A DNA stretch of 64,000 bases, taken from Chrysophaeum taylorii (lineage: Eukaryota > Sar > Pelagophyceae > Pelagomonadales > Pelagomonadaceae). Positions 1 to 9,098 of this stretch are shown here, piece by piece. Made by a program: the position numbers and the translations under genes. Location: NCBI GenBank assembly GCA_029834535.1, contig JAQMWT010000531.1, positions 310,001 to 374,000 on the forward strand. Direction: 5' to 3'. The notes beneath the pieces were generated by a model. The model worked only from the letters and a program-made list of their open reading frames with translations. It made no database searches and was not told the origin of the DNA. Positions within the stretch are counted from its first letter, which is position 1, and every line of letters begins with the position of its first letter.

Positions 1-602
1 ATGTAGAAAACTTCTTTTATTTGTCCCACCCGCTGCGACGTCCTTCGTGAGCGTCCGCCGAAACGTGTCCCACCGTACTTTGACGCCACCCGCGCGAGAC
101 CCTCGAGACGAGCGATGTTCACCCTGATTCGCTGTGCGAGCAGACGCCGGCAGTCCCTCCTGACCTTCACGCCTGCAAGATGAGCATGAGCGTCAGTTGT
201 TGGTACTCAAGCATTTTTGTGCCTTCCTCGGTACATTTCGCAAACACGACCGTGGCAATGCCTGACACGCCACACACTTTCGCGGCGACGGCGGCGGCGA
301 CCAGCAACGTGGAGACGACATTCTTTCCAATGGAAGTGTGCATCAAAATAAATTCGCGTGGCCCAAGACGACGACGTACTTGAAACTCGTGAAAGCTATT
401 AGGTCGACAAAGCCCTGCGTGTTTGCGTTCTTCCAGGCGGCGCTGCGCGTGCGTGGACAACGCATCGCTCGAAAGGCACTCGAGAATTCGTGAGAGTTAT
501 TATGAGGGTGTATGCTTGCAGTCTGAGTCAGCGATATCCGATAAGTAGCAGAGTTCAGGTGACGGTTTCGTCTGCACAGTTCGTCAAAATTGCTTTTGTC
601 CC
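1..602. other. No supported gene
   Basis: I see no convincing gene here. Open frames on both strands around 167-460 overlap each other. Neither has a recognisable domain, although the minus frame contains a hydrophobic stretch rich in Ala and Val. The stretch probably holds the 5' flank of the small gene that starts at 603. Confidence 0.4.
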
Positions 603-1043
603 ATGCTGGCGCACCTGATCATCTTCGCGTCGCTTCCCTTCGTGTCAGCTGCCAACTACCCGCAGGCCTTGGCCATCACAGCCATCACTGTCGCTGCGCT
701 CATTGGTGGCGTGCTGATGGGCATTTTGGCCTGCACACTGTTCGGCGGGATGCCGCAGCGGGCTTTCGAAATGAAAGCGGTCGAGCACAAGCAAACCCAG
801 AAAATGCACGAGTCGCCGACAGAACTGGATATCCACAATCTCGAAGCGCCAAAGCCGCAAGAGCCAACCAAGCGGCCGGCGGACGAAGGTGCTTCCCTGT
901 TGTCGCCAGCAAAAACAACGATGGAGATCGACCGGATGGAGCTCGAGGACAAGGTGGAAGTTGACAGGTACGCGCACAAGTTCTCGGACGATCCCGACGC
1001 CAAAACCCAGTTCGGATGCATGGGCTGCGAACTCTTGGCCTGA
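603..1043 (+). CDS. Small single-pass membrane protein, unknown function
   Basis: 146 residues. The first 17 or so residues (MLAHLIIFASLPFVSA) look like a signal peptide. A hydrophobic segment rich in Ala, Ile, Val and Gly follows at about residues 22-48, and then a hydrophilic, Lys/Glu/Pro-rich tail that ends with a CxxC pair (FGCMGCELLA). This suggests a type I membrane protein with a short lumenal part and a cytosolic tail, or a secreted precursor. I recognise no family. The start is the first ATG of the frame and immediately precedes the signal-like segment. It stands alone in a repeat-rich, gene-poor stretch, so it could also be a chance frame. Confidence 0.4.
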   Translation: MLAHLIIFASLPFVSAANYPQALAITAITVAALIGGVLMGILACTLFGGMPQRAFEMKAVEHKQTQKMHESPTELDIHNLEAPKPQEPTKRPADEGASLLSPAKTTMEIDRMELEDKVEVDRYAHKFSDDPDAKTQFGCMGCELLA

Positions 1044-1489
1044 TGAACCCACCGGTCTGTTGGAGCAGGGTCATCCCGCTCGGCCCATGTGGTCTCGAAC
1101 ATCCAGACGAGGGGACCAAGCGTGGGTTTAGGAACACTGGGGGGCAAGGCACCTCGGTTTTGTCTGCATCCTTAAATTGCACAGTGCGTGTAAATTATGT
1201 CTTATATTATGTCTGTCATACGTAATATAGGCTTGCTTTCGGACGCGGACGCAGACATATTTATCCACGAGGATGCTGGCAACCCCGGGAGGTACTATCG
1301 GCCCGACGACGTGAGTTCGGAGGGCTCGACCGAAAAGGGGTCGTGCGCATTGAATGCGAACTCCCATGCATATACCAAGCGGGGAGGGATGCTCCTACCC
1401 TCTCGCCCGCGCTACAAACCTGGACCCCTGAAAATAAGGTAGGGTCGCCGGGGGCAGATAAAATTTATAATTAAAAAAAATGCTTTAAT

Positions 1490-1770
1490 AAACTAGGCCC
1501 TAGCCACTATTTTCTGAAGACGAAACGAGAAACCCTATTGAGGCGGCCCAAGTTCGCCGCCGTATCGGATCTCCAGCGCCTTGGGCTGGGGGCGCTCTGC
1601 CCTCACCCCCCTCAGCCATGTCGCTGCCTTGAGCAACAACCCCACCCAGGCCGCCCGCGCCCAGCAGGATGTCACTCTTCGCTGCACCAACGTCCGGCGG
1701 CAGCATGCGTACGACCTACGGGCGGGGCCCGTCCTCTCTTCGCCTGCCCCGCGGCTCGGCGATGACCCCG
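1490..1770. repeat. Dispersed repeat, copy near left end
   Basis: This copy shares several blocks, in the same order, with 60470-60575: GGCCCTAGC, then a block with CGAGAAACCCT, then TTCGCCTGCCCC...CGGCGATGACCC. The blocks are separated by unequal spacers, so the two copies are old and diverged. The nature of the element is unknown; it could be the end of a non-autonomous transposon. Confidence 0.35.
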
Positions 1771-2169
1771 CCTTTCAGGCAGCCCTCACGTCTTTACCCC
1801 GAACACTTGAGCGGGATACCCACTTCCGACTTCCTGGCACATCCCTCGTGTCTCCACACGCCTCAAGCCGCCGCACGCAACCCAGCCGTCGACTCGGTTT
1901 TCAACAACACAAAAGCGGCGTTGGGTCTTCTGTGGCGCGGTGATGGCGATGGCGGCGGGTGAGTCGATGGGAATTTCTTTGGACGTCGGGGATGAGCCTA
2001 CCGACGCTCCCGAGGCGGCGGATCCCACGGGGAGCGCTTGAAAGTCGCCAGGCGTGAGAGGCGCATAGATCTGGTTGATGGAGTCTGTTGCGTTGGTTGA
2101 ACCAAGTTCGGGATAGCCGCTCGACCTGGGACACATTTTTACATCACGGGACTGGACGGCAGCATCCAC

Positions 2170-2375
2170 TCTTATGTTTGCTCTCGCTCTTGTAGGCGAC
2201 TTCGCGCCCACAAAGCGCGAAGGCGGTCCGGTACAAGCTATCCTCGCTGGCGCTGACCAAGCATCTCTTCTACGCGGATTCGGCCGGACGATAAGGTGTG
2301 CGTCGTTCACGACTGTTCGAGCGGTCAAAGAATGGACGAGGGGTGTGTGGGGGTGTACGTTGTCAGCGTGATCCT
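2170..2375. repeat. Dispersed repeat, copy A
   Basis: Two blocks here, AAGCTATCCTCGCT (about 2234) and TTCGAGCGGTCAAAGAATGG (about 2315), recur in order and with similar spacing at 61542 and 61640, with scattered substitutions. On the minus strand the translated blocks also align (LV-SL-AR-VND-LI-RPN), so the family may once have carried a reading frame. Confidence 0.4.
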
Positions 2376-3202
2376 CCAAAGCTCTGCTGACTCGAGGACC
2401 GCCACGCCGCTGTTTATCGCGACGCGAAGTGCACTCAAACTTGCCGCTGCCAAGAGCCGCTTCGAGGGCAAAGACGAGGAAATCGAGTGGCTGCGAGCGC
2501 ATGTTGAGGAGCTCGAGGAAGAGAAGGAAAGTGTCGCAGGCTAACCTCTTCATCGCGCTCGCCGCGAACGAGGTCGTCGGCACGTAGTAGAAAAACGAGG
2601 TTGTAGTAGATGACGCCCCGGCCTCTAAGGTGCCATCGAATTCTTCGCCGCCTCCCACGAACGACTGGTCCATAATCGACATGGCGCGAATTAACGAGCT
2701 TGTGCGCACGTTATTCGGGACTGGCCAGGATCGTGGCGGATCGTCCAACGTTCTTCAAACGGAAGCCCGGCTCCTGGCGCTTTGAGTTGGCGGACAACGA
2801 ATACGACGATTAGGGCGACGTGGAGAATAAGAAGATCATGACTGGGTGGGCATATGGATGACGACGCTGGTTGACGAGACGGCGACCGCATACGTCTGCC
2901 TCGACAGTCCAAAACTGGTCGAAGTTCGACGCAAGCGACGTCACATTGACTCGTGTGGACCCGTGGATGCGCATACCGCGCCTCTTGACTCCCTCTTTTC
3001 GTAGCTGCGTGTGGCGACCCCGACCCACGCGAGGGCCATAAAGCGTCTAAAGGCTTCCCTGACGAACCTCCCCCGCTTGGCAGCTACGGAGATCGTTCCA
3101 AGGCAGGTCGGAGCCATTTGCTGGAGTGTAGTTTAAGGCCCTTCGATTAAAATCCTAGCCAGTCCTTGGAGATTTTCGGCTCCGCCGCGGGACCCCTGCC
3201 TT

Positions 3203-3219
3203 TTTAACCCTAACCCTAC
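3203..3219. repeat. Short interstitial telomere-like motif
   Basis: Two CCCTAA units in a row (TTTTTAACCCTAACCCTAC). This is too short to show a telomere, but such motifs are common in subtelomeric repeats, and the surrounding 3 kb is gene-poor. Confidence 0.3.
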
Positions 3220-3354
3220 AGGCGAAGCGACGACGACGAACCGCTGCTCAGGCTTCATGGTTGGGTCGGCCCAATTTTGTCGAATAATTAAGCACGCCGT
3301 GTGCTTCCCCTCTTATGTCAAGGGCATTCATTCATTTAAAGGTCGACAAGTGCA

Positions 3355-3662
3355 GGCCAGTACGTTCACCTAGTCCCAATCTCTAACCCCAGTAAGTTCA
3401 CCTGGTCCCAGTAAGTTTCATATAAGTTCACCTGGTCAGTAAGTCCACCTAGCTCACACCAACTCCTTTGAGCTCGTCGCTCTCGCCTCCCCCAATCTCA
3501 GCTGCTTTGATCCGCACGCGCCGCTAACCTTTGAGTTTACTCTAAAACCCTTTACTCTAAAGACCCCAGTATGTTCACCTGGTCCCAGTTTCACCTGGTC
3601 ACTCAGTTCACCTAGACCCAATCTCAAACCCCAGTAAGTTCACGTGGTCCCAGTAAGCTCAC
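3355..3662. repeat. Cluster of GTTCACCTGGTCCCAGTAA repeats
   Basis: Variants of a roughly 20-bp unit (AAGTTCACCTGGTCCCAGTA) occur about ten times in irregular array, with inserts such as CCAATCTCTAACCCCAGT in two places. In the middle (3480-3560) lies a unique-looking block (CTAACCTTTGAGTTTACTC) that is echoed at about 52015 (TTAACCTTTGAGTTGACTC). Irregular spacing and imperfect units fit a minisatellite or the arm of a mobile element lying next to the Helitron-like remnant at 3640-4260. Confidence 0.55.
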
Positions 3663-4260
3663 TTATAGTGCGCGTGTAGACGCCGGGAGGGGGCTTATCG
3701 GTATTGCGCAGCACGTGTGGGGTAGGGTGGAGTCGTCGACCCAGATGATTATATCCTCGGGGATGCCGATCGACAGAGAGCCACGTAGAGCTGACGTGGC
3801 ACAAGACGGGCTTGGGAAAGAGGACGCCGACCTCGCGGGGCGTCTGGCCCTGGCTCTTGTTGATCGTTTGGCTTAGGTGGGCCTTAAGCGATACAGGTTG
3901 GAGGAGCCTCGGTGACAACGACACGATCGATCATGTATCTGGTACCGTTGCAGTGGCCGTGCGACGGGTCGAGGTTGCGAGGACTTTAAGCTCGCGATCA
4001 AAGTCAGCATGCAGTTGGTTGTCAGGGAGTTCAAAACTCGACTCTTGAGAGCGAGGCGTCGTCTTCCGACCCAACCTAGTCGGCCGAAAAGAACTCCGAC
4101 GCCTCGTCTCCGGGAAAAAAAGGCCGCGGTCATGCGCGCGTTGTCAGCATCGACAACATCGTTTCGACGGGGCGTGAGAATGGCGCGCCGAAAGAGCCGC
4201 CGCGGGTCGTGGAAACAGTCTGCGAGGTCGCCGTAGACGGCTTTGAGGATCACTGTCTGC
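3640..4260 (-). mobile_element. Helitron-like Pif1 helicase remnant
   Basis: The minus strand encodes, in more than one frame, the C-terminal part of a Pif1-family helicase as found in Helitron RepHel proteins. One block reads RAILTPRRNDVVDADNAR, matching the usual 'RAIL-P-N--V--IN' segment. A second reads SQTINKSQGQTPREVGVLFP (compare AMTINKSQGQTL--VGIYLP) and is followed by KPV, where Helitrons and Pif1 helicases make the last helicase motifs. The blocks lie in different frames and the region is clearly decayed. The Rep/HUH nuclease part and the Helitron ends were not found. A host or viral Pif1 copy is the alternative, but isolation among repeats favours a transposon. Confidence 0.65.
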
Positions 4261-4504
4261 CTCGCGGGCCAACCTGATCCTTGCCCTAAATCGAGTTACA
4301 AACAGACAAAAAGACAAACATCTGTCGATTAGTAGTTAGGATTGCAAAAGCGGGGAGTTCCGTGTGTGATGAGAAGGTTTTTGATTTTTGCTAAGAGGGA
4401 GGGGGGTTGTGGATGCTTGAAGCTCTCGTCTCCACGGACACCCCATCCTTACCCTCTAGTGCGAATTCGATCCTCTCGCCCAAAAAAAGCACGATGATAG
4501 CGCA

Positions 4505-4513
4505 TATATATAA
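4505..4513 (+). promoter_or_regulatory. Possible TATA box of the lipase gene
   Basis: TATATATAA lies about 130 bp upstream of the lipase ATG at 4640, in AT-richer flanking DNA. Position and sequence fit a core promoter element, but TATA boxes are not known to be general in such genomes. Confidence 0.25.
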
Positions 4514-4639
4514 CTACTCCGCACAGTCCTGTGTCATCCTTGTGGTGTCGGTCCGTCCCATAATTTTTTGTGCATAGATCTACTAGTTGAAAACACTAGT
4601 AGTAAGTAGGTCGTAATATAATTCCGTTTAGTTGCACCA

Positions 4640-6046
4640 ATGCTGTTGTTGTTGATCGTCGGGTCGAGCGGCTTGATGATGGCGCCGCGCGCGTTTGTGC
4701 GGGGGACGCCGCGTTTCGGCGAGGAGCGAAGTGGTCGTGAGATGAGCTGGGATGAGGCGATGGACCTGATGAGTTGGGCACAAATCTCGTACTCGGCGTC
4801 GTTTGTGCGCGAAGCCTTCTACGAGAAGATCACGTTGATCGAAGCGATAGGGGGTCGGATCGATCCGTCTCAGACGGGCGAGGAGGACCGCGTCTGGAAA
4901 AAGATCGAAGAGCTCGAAAAACGTTGGAAGAGCGAGTCAAAGTACGACGTGGACCGCGATCCGTTGCCGTTTTGGCGCTTTTTTCTCAAGAAGCTGAGGA
5001 CCGAGGCATCGCCAAAGGAGGAGAAGAAGAAGGTCCCAGACGCGGCGACGCGGCGCGCCGTATTTGACGCCCTCGCGCACCTCACGTCGCGGTACCCCGA
5101 CGTGAGAATCGCGCACAGGTTTCGCAAACCGTTCGCGTTCGTTTGCGTCTCCGAGGCCGCGAAGCTCGTCACGGTTGTCTTCCGCGGCACGGTGCGCACC
5201 GTCGACTGGATCTACGACAGCCAGTTTAAACTCGTTAAGTTGAAGGACGTGTGCAACCTCGCTGTCCCAGAAGATACGTACGTCCACGACGGTTTTGCCG
5301 ACGAGTTGCTAGAGCGCGAGAATCGCCAAATTTGGGACGAAGAGCTTGAAGACGAAGAGAAGATCACGTTGTACGAAGCGATTGTCGCAGCCCTCGCCGA
5401 CTTCCCGGGATACCGCGTGATGACGACGGGACACAGCCTCGGCGGGGCCCTCGCGACTCTCTTCGCGTATTTGGCGACCCGCGACGACCGCGTCGACGGT
5501 CGCCTCGCCTCTCTCGCCGCTGCCTCGCCGCGCGTCGGATGCGCCAATTTCAAGCGTACCGCCGAAGAGACGAAAGATTTGACTTTGGTGAGAATTTGTA
5601 ATGCCGGCGACATCGTCACCGCCCTTCCGCTCTCCGCGCGCACCTCGCTCGCCAACGCCTCGGGCATCAGTTTCTTCCGGAGGCCTCTGCGCTATGAGCA
5701 CGTCACCCAAACCAAGACCTTGTTCCTGACCGATGGCGCCGTCCTCCGCGACAATCTCATCAAATGGATTCAGCTCCCAATCGCCGTATTCGTCGGCAAG
5801 GATAACGACGAGGCGCTCAAGAAAAAGACCACGAGTGCCGCCGTCCGCGGTGCCAATAATGACGACCGCGCCCTGACGCGTCTCGACCCCTGGTCCATGG
5901 ACTACCAAGGTCCGACGTGGCTTCAACACGCTTTCCACTTCTCCGTCTTCGTCGCCTACCAACCATCCGCCCACGGCTGCGTCAAGTACTTCCGCTATTT
6001 AGCCGATGCCACCCCGGACGAACTTAAGCCAAATCTCCTCGCTTAG
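4640..6046 (+). CDS. Class 3 (fungal-type) triacylglycerol lipase-like protein
   Basis: 468 residues, alpha/beta hydrolase of the lipase class 3 family. It is likely to cleave acyl esters of glycerolipids. The N-terminus (MLLLLIVGSSGLMMA) is hydrophobic and could be a signal or plastid/ER targeting peptide. The catalytic Ser is in the nucleophile elbow GHSLGG (Ser266), the oxyanion-side motif FRGT is at 181-184, the likely Asp is in NAGDIVTALP (Asp324) and the likely His in RYEHV (His354). That is the canonical order and spacing. A charged helical stretch (about 85-135) sits before the core. The start is the first ATG, just before the hydrophobic segment. Substrate (galactolipid, phospholipid or TAG) cannot be told from sequence. 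Confidence 0.85.
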   Translation: MLLLLIVGSSGLMMAPRAFVRGTPRFGEERSGREMSWDEAMDLMSWAQISYSASFVREAFYEKITLIEAIGGRIDPSQTGEEDRVWKKIEELEKRWKSESKYDVDRDPLPFWRFFLKKLRTEASPKEEKKKVPDAATRRAVFDALAHLTSRYPDVRIAHRFRKPFAFVCVSEAAKLVTVVFRGTVRTVDWIYDSQFKLVKLKDVCNLAVPEDTYVHDGFADELLERENRQIWDEELEDEEKITLYEAIVAALADFPGYRVMTTGHSLGGALATLFAYLATRDDRVDGRLASLAAASPRVGCANFKRTAEETKDLTLVRICNAGDIVTALPLSARTSLANASGISFFRRPLRYEHVTQTKTLFLTDGAVLRDNLIKWIQLPIAVFVGKDNDEALKKKTTSAAVRGANNDDRALTRLDPWSMDYQGPTWLQHAFHFSVFVAYQPSAHGCVKYFRYLADATPDELKPNLLA

Positions 6047-6692
6047 CACGAACATCTGACAACTTACTTTATCAATCTCGTGGGGATGTGCCCAACTATC
6101 TATCTCAAGTGCCATCTTGTTTTTTGCCGAGCGTGTTCGTGGGACACGTAGCTGATCGGTTTTCTTTGCGCGCGTACGTACCAACTAATAGGCACCTCTC
6201 GATCGATCGATCGATCGATCGATCGAGAGCCCGCGCGCCGTCACGAGCATTCGGCGCACGACGAGCTTGTTGTCACCCTCACTTTCTAAACACGCCGAGA
6301 TAATGTGCCGCTTGAAAGAAATTAATTAATTAATCGTAGGATGGGGTTTTGTTGAAACAAAGCAACTTGCCGACGCAAAGCAGCAAGCCTCTCTGAGACG
6401 AAATCTCCCCACACGCGCAGCAGCAGCGTGAGCACTCTCGTTCTGGTCGCACCATTGTTCAGCTACGAGATCTATCCCGGAAAGTAAGTTTTTGCGCGCT
6501 TAGGAGGTTGCCGCCTTTCAAGGTTTCGCGACGACTTTTTTTTCCTCGAAACTCCGCGAGTACGTATTACGAAGAACTACTCGACGATTTTTCTTTTCCT
6601 TCCCTCGGCGATGGTCATAGAGGCGGAGGTTTAGACCTAGCGGGCGGACGACTCCGTCGAAAAAAACAGAGGCCCTTCGACAGACATGATTT
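6047..6692. other. Intergenic, holds a GATC microsatellite
   Basis: Region between the lipase and the 3' end of the Sfi1-like gene. It contains a perfect (GATC)n run at 6201-6226. No gene seen; a plus frame at 6508-6765 has no recognisable features. Confidence 0.5.
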
Positions 6693-9038
6693 CTACGCCT
6701 CGCCTATCCACCGGCGGACCTTGCCCCACTTGGCATCTGCGCGTGCTTGGAGATGGGCTTGTTGACGCCAAAGCCGCAGCTTCTTGAGCCAGTCTCGAAC
6801 AACCCGGCGCATCATCAAGCGCTCATCCAGAGCGACGGCTCGCTCCCAATTCGCAGCAGTCTTCGCCGCCTCGCGCGCCATACCCTTCCGCCACACCTCG
6901 AGGCGGCGCGCCGCGACGATTCGTCTATGCCTCGTGGCCACCGCGACGCCACGCACGACCACGTCCCTGGCCGCCGAGACCCAGCGCGCCAACGGGACGC
7001 GGCATCGTGCTCGGTCGGCAAGACGAGCGGCGCGCACGACGCCCTCGCGGCGCGCCGCGACGACGCGCGTTCTTCGTTCCTCGCGCCACTCGATCCACGA
7101 CGCCCACGCGCGTTGCAGCAAACCGTCCGCATACCAGCGCACAGCCTTCGCGCGTAGAATCCGCGAGCTTCTAACGCAGGCTTGCCACGGCACGGTGCCT
7201 CTCCATCGCACGCAGGCGCGTTCGTAGTGTAGTCGCGCGACCGCGAGTTGGTGCCGCGCGAGAGCGCGCTCGGCCTCGGCGGCGGCCTCCTTGGCGGCGA
7301 TTCGGGCCCGGTGAGCCCGGAACTCGTTCGCACCCTCATCTTCTTTGAGGGCTCGTGCGGCCTTCTGGGCCGCGCGACGCTGTTCGAGACGCTCCTCAGT
7401 TTTTCGCGCCAAGACCTTTCGGCGCGCCCGTCGTTCGCGAGCGCGCGCGTCCATCGCGTCCGTCGCGCGACGCGCGAAGGCACGCGCGGTCGCCTTCTGA
7501 GCACCAGCAGCGTTCTTCGCGTCTAGGGACGGCGGCGGCGGCGGCGGTGGCTTTTCGCTCTTCGAGGCGACGCGTTGTTCTTCTCCCGCGGCGACGCGGT
7601 TTTGAAGCGCGAGAACCTCGCGGCGGCGCTCGGCGTCGCGCTCGCGCGCCGCGCGTTCCTCGCGCAGCGCCGCCGCGGCCCGGCGCCAGTGAATAACGAT
7701 TAGCGACCGCACACGCCGGACGTGCCACCGCGTCGCGACGGCCTCGCGGCGGCGTTCGTCCTCCAACGCGCGGGCCGCCTCGCGTTCATCTTCGAGGCGG
7801 CGAGCGACGCGCCGCCACTCGATCCACGCGCGTTCGAGCCGTCGCCGGCGCGCCTCGGCGTCGGCGGCGCGTTCTTCTTTCACCGAGCGCATCACGCGAT
7901 CGTGCCAGGCGCCGAAGACGCGTCTGAGGGTGCGTCGCGCGCGCGCGGCCTGCAAGCGCCGTTTCGTCCGCTTGAAATTCGCGGCGCGGCGCGCCCACGT
8001 CCCGAAAGCGCGGCCGCCCAGCGAGGCGAAGCGCAGCCGCCGCGCACGCTCGATCGTTTCTCGACGCCAAAGCGCGGAGGATGCGGCCCAACTTCGCCAC
8101 GATTTGAAAAGAACACCGAGCTGCCTGCGGGCGCGTTTGTCGACCAGCGCGGCCGCGTCGTAGGATCGCTCCGCCGCCGCCATCGCCGAGATCGACGCGG
8201 CTTTCCGCCACTCTCGAAGAACTACTAACCCAAGTCTCCGGGTCGCGCGCCGCCTACCAAAGGTCTCGGCGTCGCGTGCGGCAGACGTTGTCGCCCCTCG
8301 CCACGCGCGGACGATGCTCCGCAAACGTCCAAGCCGCGCGACCCTCGGTCGCTCTGGCGGCGGCGAGGGTTTGGGCGGCCCGGCCTTTCTCGGCCGCGGC
8401 GTCGTTGGCGCGTCAATAACAACCTTGTGCTCGACGACTGTGTCGCCTCCTTCTGTTGGCGCTGGATTTGCGTCGATGGCTTGTCGTCGTCGCGCGTCGA
8501 CGCGCAGCGCGTCGCCCGGCTCGTTCTTCTTCTTCTTCCCGGAGTCGCTATCCGGTCGCTTCTTCGGGCAGAGTCGTCGTCGTCGTCTTTGCGCGTCGTC
8601 ATCAACGACTGGAGGCCTGGTGGTCTGTGGTTGTCTGTGCGCGCTGCGTGGGTACGAGCACAGGTGCTCGCAAGCGGCTTCGGCCGGCAGCATCCAGGCG
8701 CGGCTCGGGTCGGCCACGCGGCCGGGCGGTCGTTCTTTTTTGGTATGCCTGGTATTATTCTCGTTGATCTCGGGCGCCCGACGACGACGACGAGGAGAAG
8801 TCCGGTGTGGCGTTTCCTCCTCCTCCTCTTCGTGGGTATCGAGACGAAGGGCCCGCGAGAACAAGTTGGAGGAGACATTTTCGTCGTCGTCCCGAAGGAG
8901 GGCTGAATTATTAGGGATCGTGGGCTCCGCGAGTCCCCAGGGATTGTGAGGGTAGTCGAGGTTTTTTTCGACGGCCTCTTCGGCGGCTTGCTCGACGCGG
9001 GAAATCCAGCCCCGGAGGAGATCGAGGCTCGCATCCAT
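6693..9038 (-). CDS. Sfi1/WR-repeat coiled-coil protein (likely centrosomal or basal-body)
   Basis: 781 residues, extremely rich in Arg, Ala and Glu. The last two thirds (from about residue 240) are built of irregular 20-35-residue units, each holding a Trp flanked by basic residues (for example AFGTWARRA, VFGAWHDRV, AWIEWRRVA, IHWRRAAA, AWASWIEWRE, RLEVWRKGM). This is the pattern of Sfi1-type centrin-binding repeats and of related ciliary proteins such as CCDC191. The N-terminal 230 residues are charged and of low complexity, with an N-terminal helix (DASLDLLRGWISRVEQAAEE). A role at the basal body or flagellar rootlet by binding centrin is inferred. The start ATG at 9038 lies only 60 bp from the ATG of the divergent SBP2 gene. 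Confidence 0.65.
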   Translation of the reverse strand: MDASLDLLRGWISRVEQAAEEAVEKNLDYPHNPWGLAEPTIPNNSALLRDDDENVSSNLFSRALRLDTHEEEEEETPHRTSPRRRRRAPEINENNTRHTKKERPPGRVADPSRAWMLPAEAACEHLCSYPRSAHRQPQTTRPPVVDDDAQRRRRRLCPKKRPDSDSGKKKKNEPGDALRVDARRRQAIDANPAPTEGGDTVVEHKVVIDAPTTPRPRKAGPPKPSPPPERPRVARLGRLRSIVRAWRGATTSAARDAETFGRRRATRRLGLVVLREWRKAASISAMAAAERSYDAAALVDKRARRQLGVLFKSWRSWAASSALWRRETIERARRLRFASLGGRAFGTWARRAANFKRTKRRLQAARARRTLRRVFGAWHDRVMRSVKEERAADAEARRRRLERAWIEWRRVARRLEDEREAARALEDERRREAVATRWHVRRVRSLIVIHWRRAAAALREERAARERDAERRREVLALQNRVAAGEEQRVASKSEKPPPPPPPSLDAKNAAGAQKATARAFARRATDAMDARARERRARRKVLARKTEERLEQRRAAQKAARALKEDEGANEFRAHRARIAAKEAAAEAERALARHQLAVARLHYERACVRWRGTVPWQACVRSSRILRAKAVRWYADGLLQRAWASWIEWREERRTRVVAARREGVVRAARLADRARCRVPLARWVSAARDVVVRGVAVATRHRRIVAARRLEVWRKGMAREAAKTAANWERAVALDERLMMRRVVRDWLKKLRLWRQQAHLQARADAKWGKVRRWIGEA

Positions 9039-9098
9039 CTTGTCGGGTCAACAACAATAAGGGCAAAAAAAAGAATATTGGTAAGGGTTGGAAGGCGA
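9039..9098. promoter_or_regulatory. 60-bp divergent promoter region
   Basis: Only 60 bp separate the start codons of the Sfi1-like gene (-) and the SBP2 gene (+). This must hold both core promoters and both 5' UTRs unless transcription starts inside the opposite gene. An A-rich run lies at about 9064-9074. Confidence 0.45.

Larger units (their letters stand above)
1044..3639. other. Gene-poor, repeat-bearing stretch
   Basis: No gene with a recognisable domain. A minus-strand frame at 1786-2748 (320 codons) is open but low in complexity and has no recognised motif. Parts of it resemble a minus-strand frame near 61.5-61.8 kb, which points to a dispersed repeat rather than a gene. A plus-strand frame ending at 2544 contains a short coiled-coil-like run (residues KDEEIEWLRAHVEELEEEKE). 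Interspersed short repeats fill 3355-3662. Confidence 0.5.

Noticed and set aside
1786-2748. 320-codon minus-strand frame
   Set aside because: No domain, composition of a shadow frame, overlaps a dispersed repeat; listed only as part of the gene-poor stretch.
3355-3662. Regularly recurring 20-bp units suggested a CRISPR array
   Set aside because: Units are imperfect, spacing is irregular, no cas genes, and the genome is eukaryotic.
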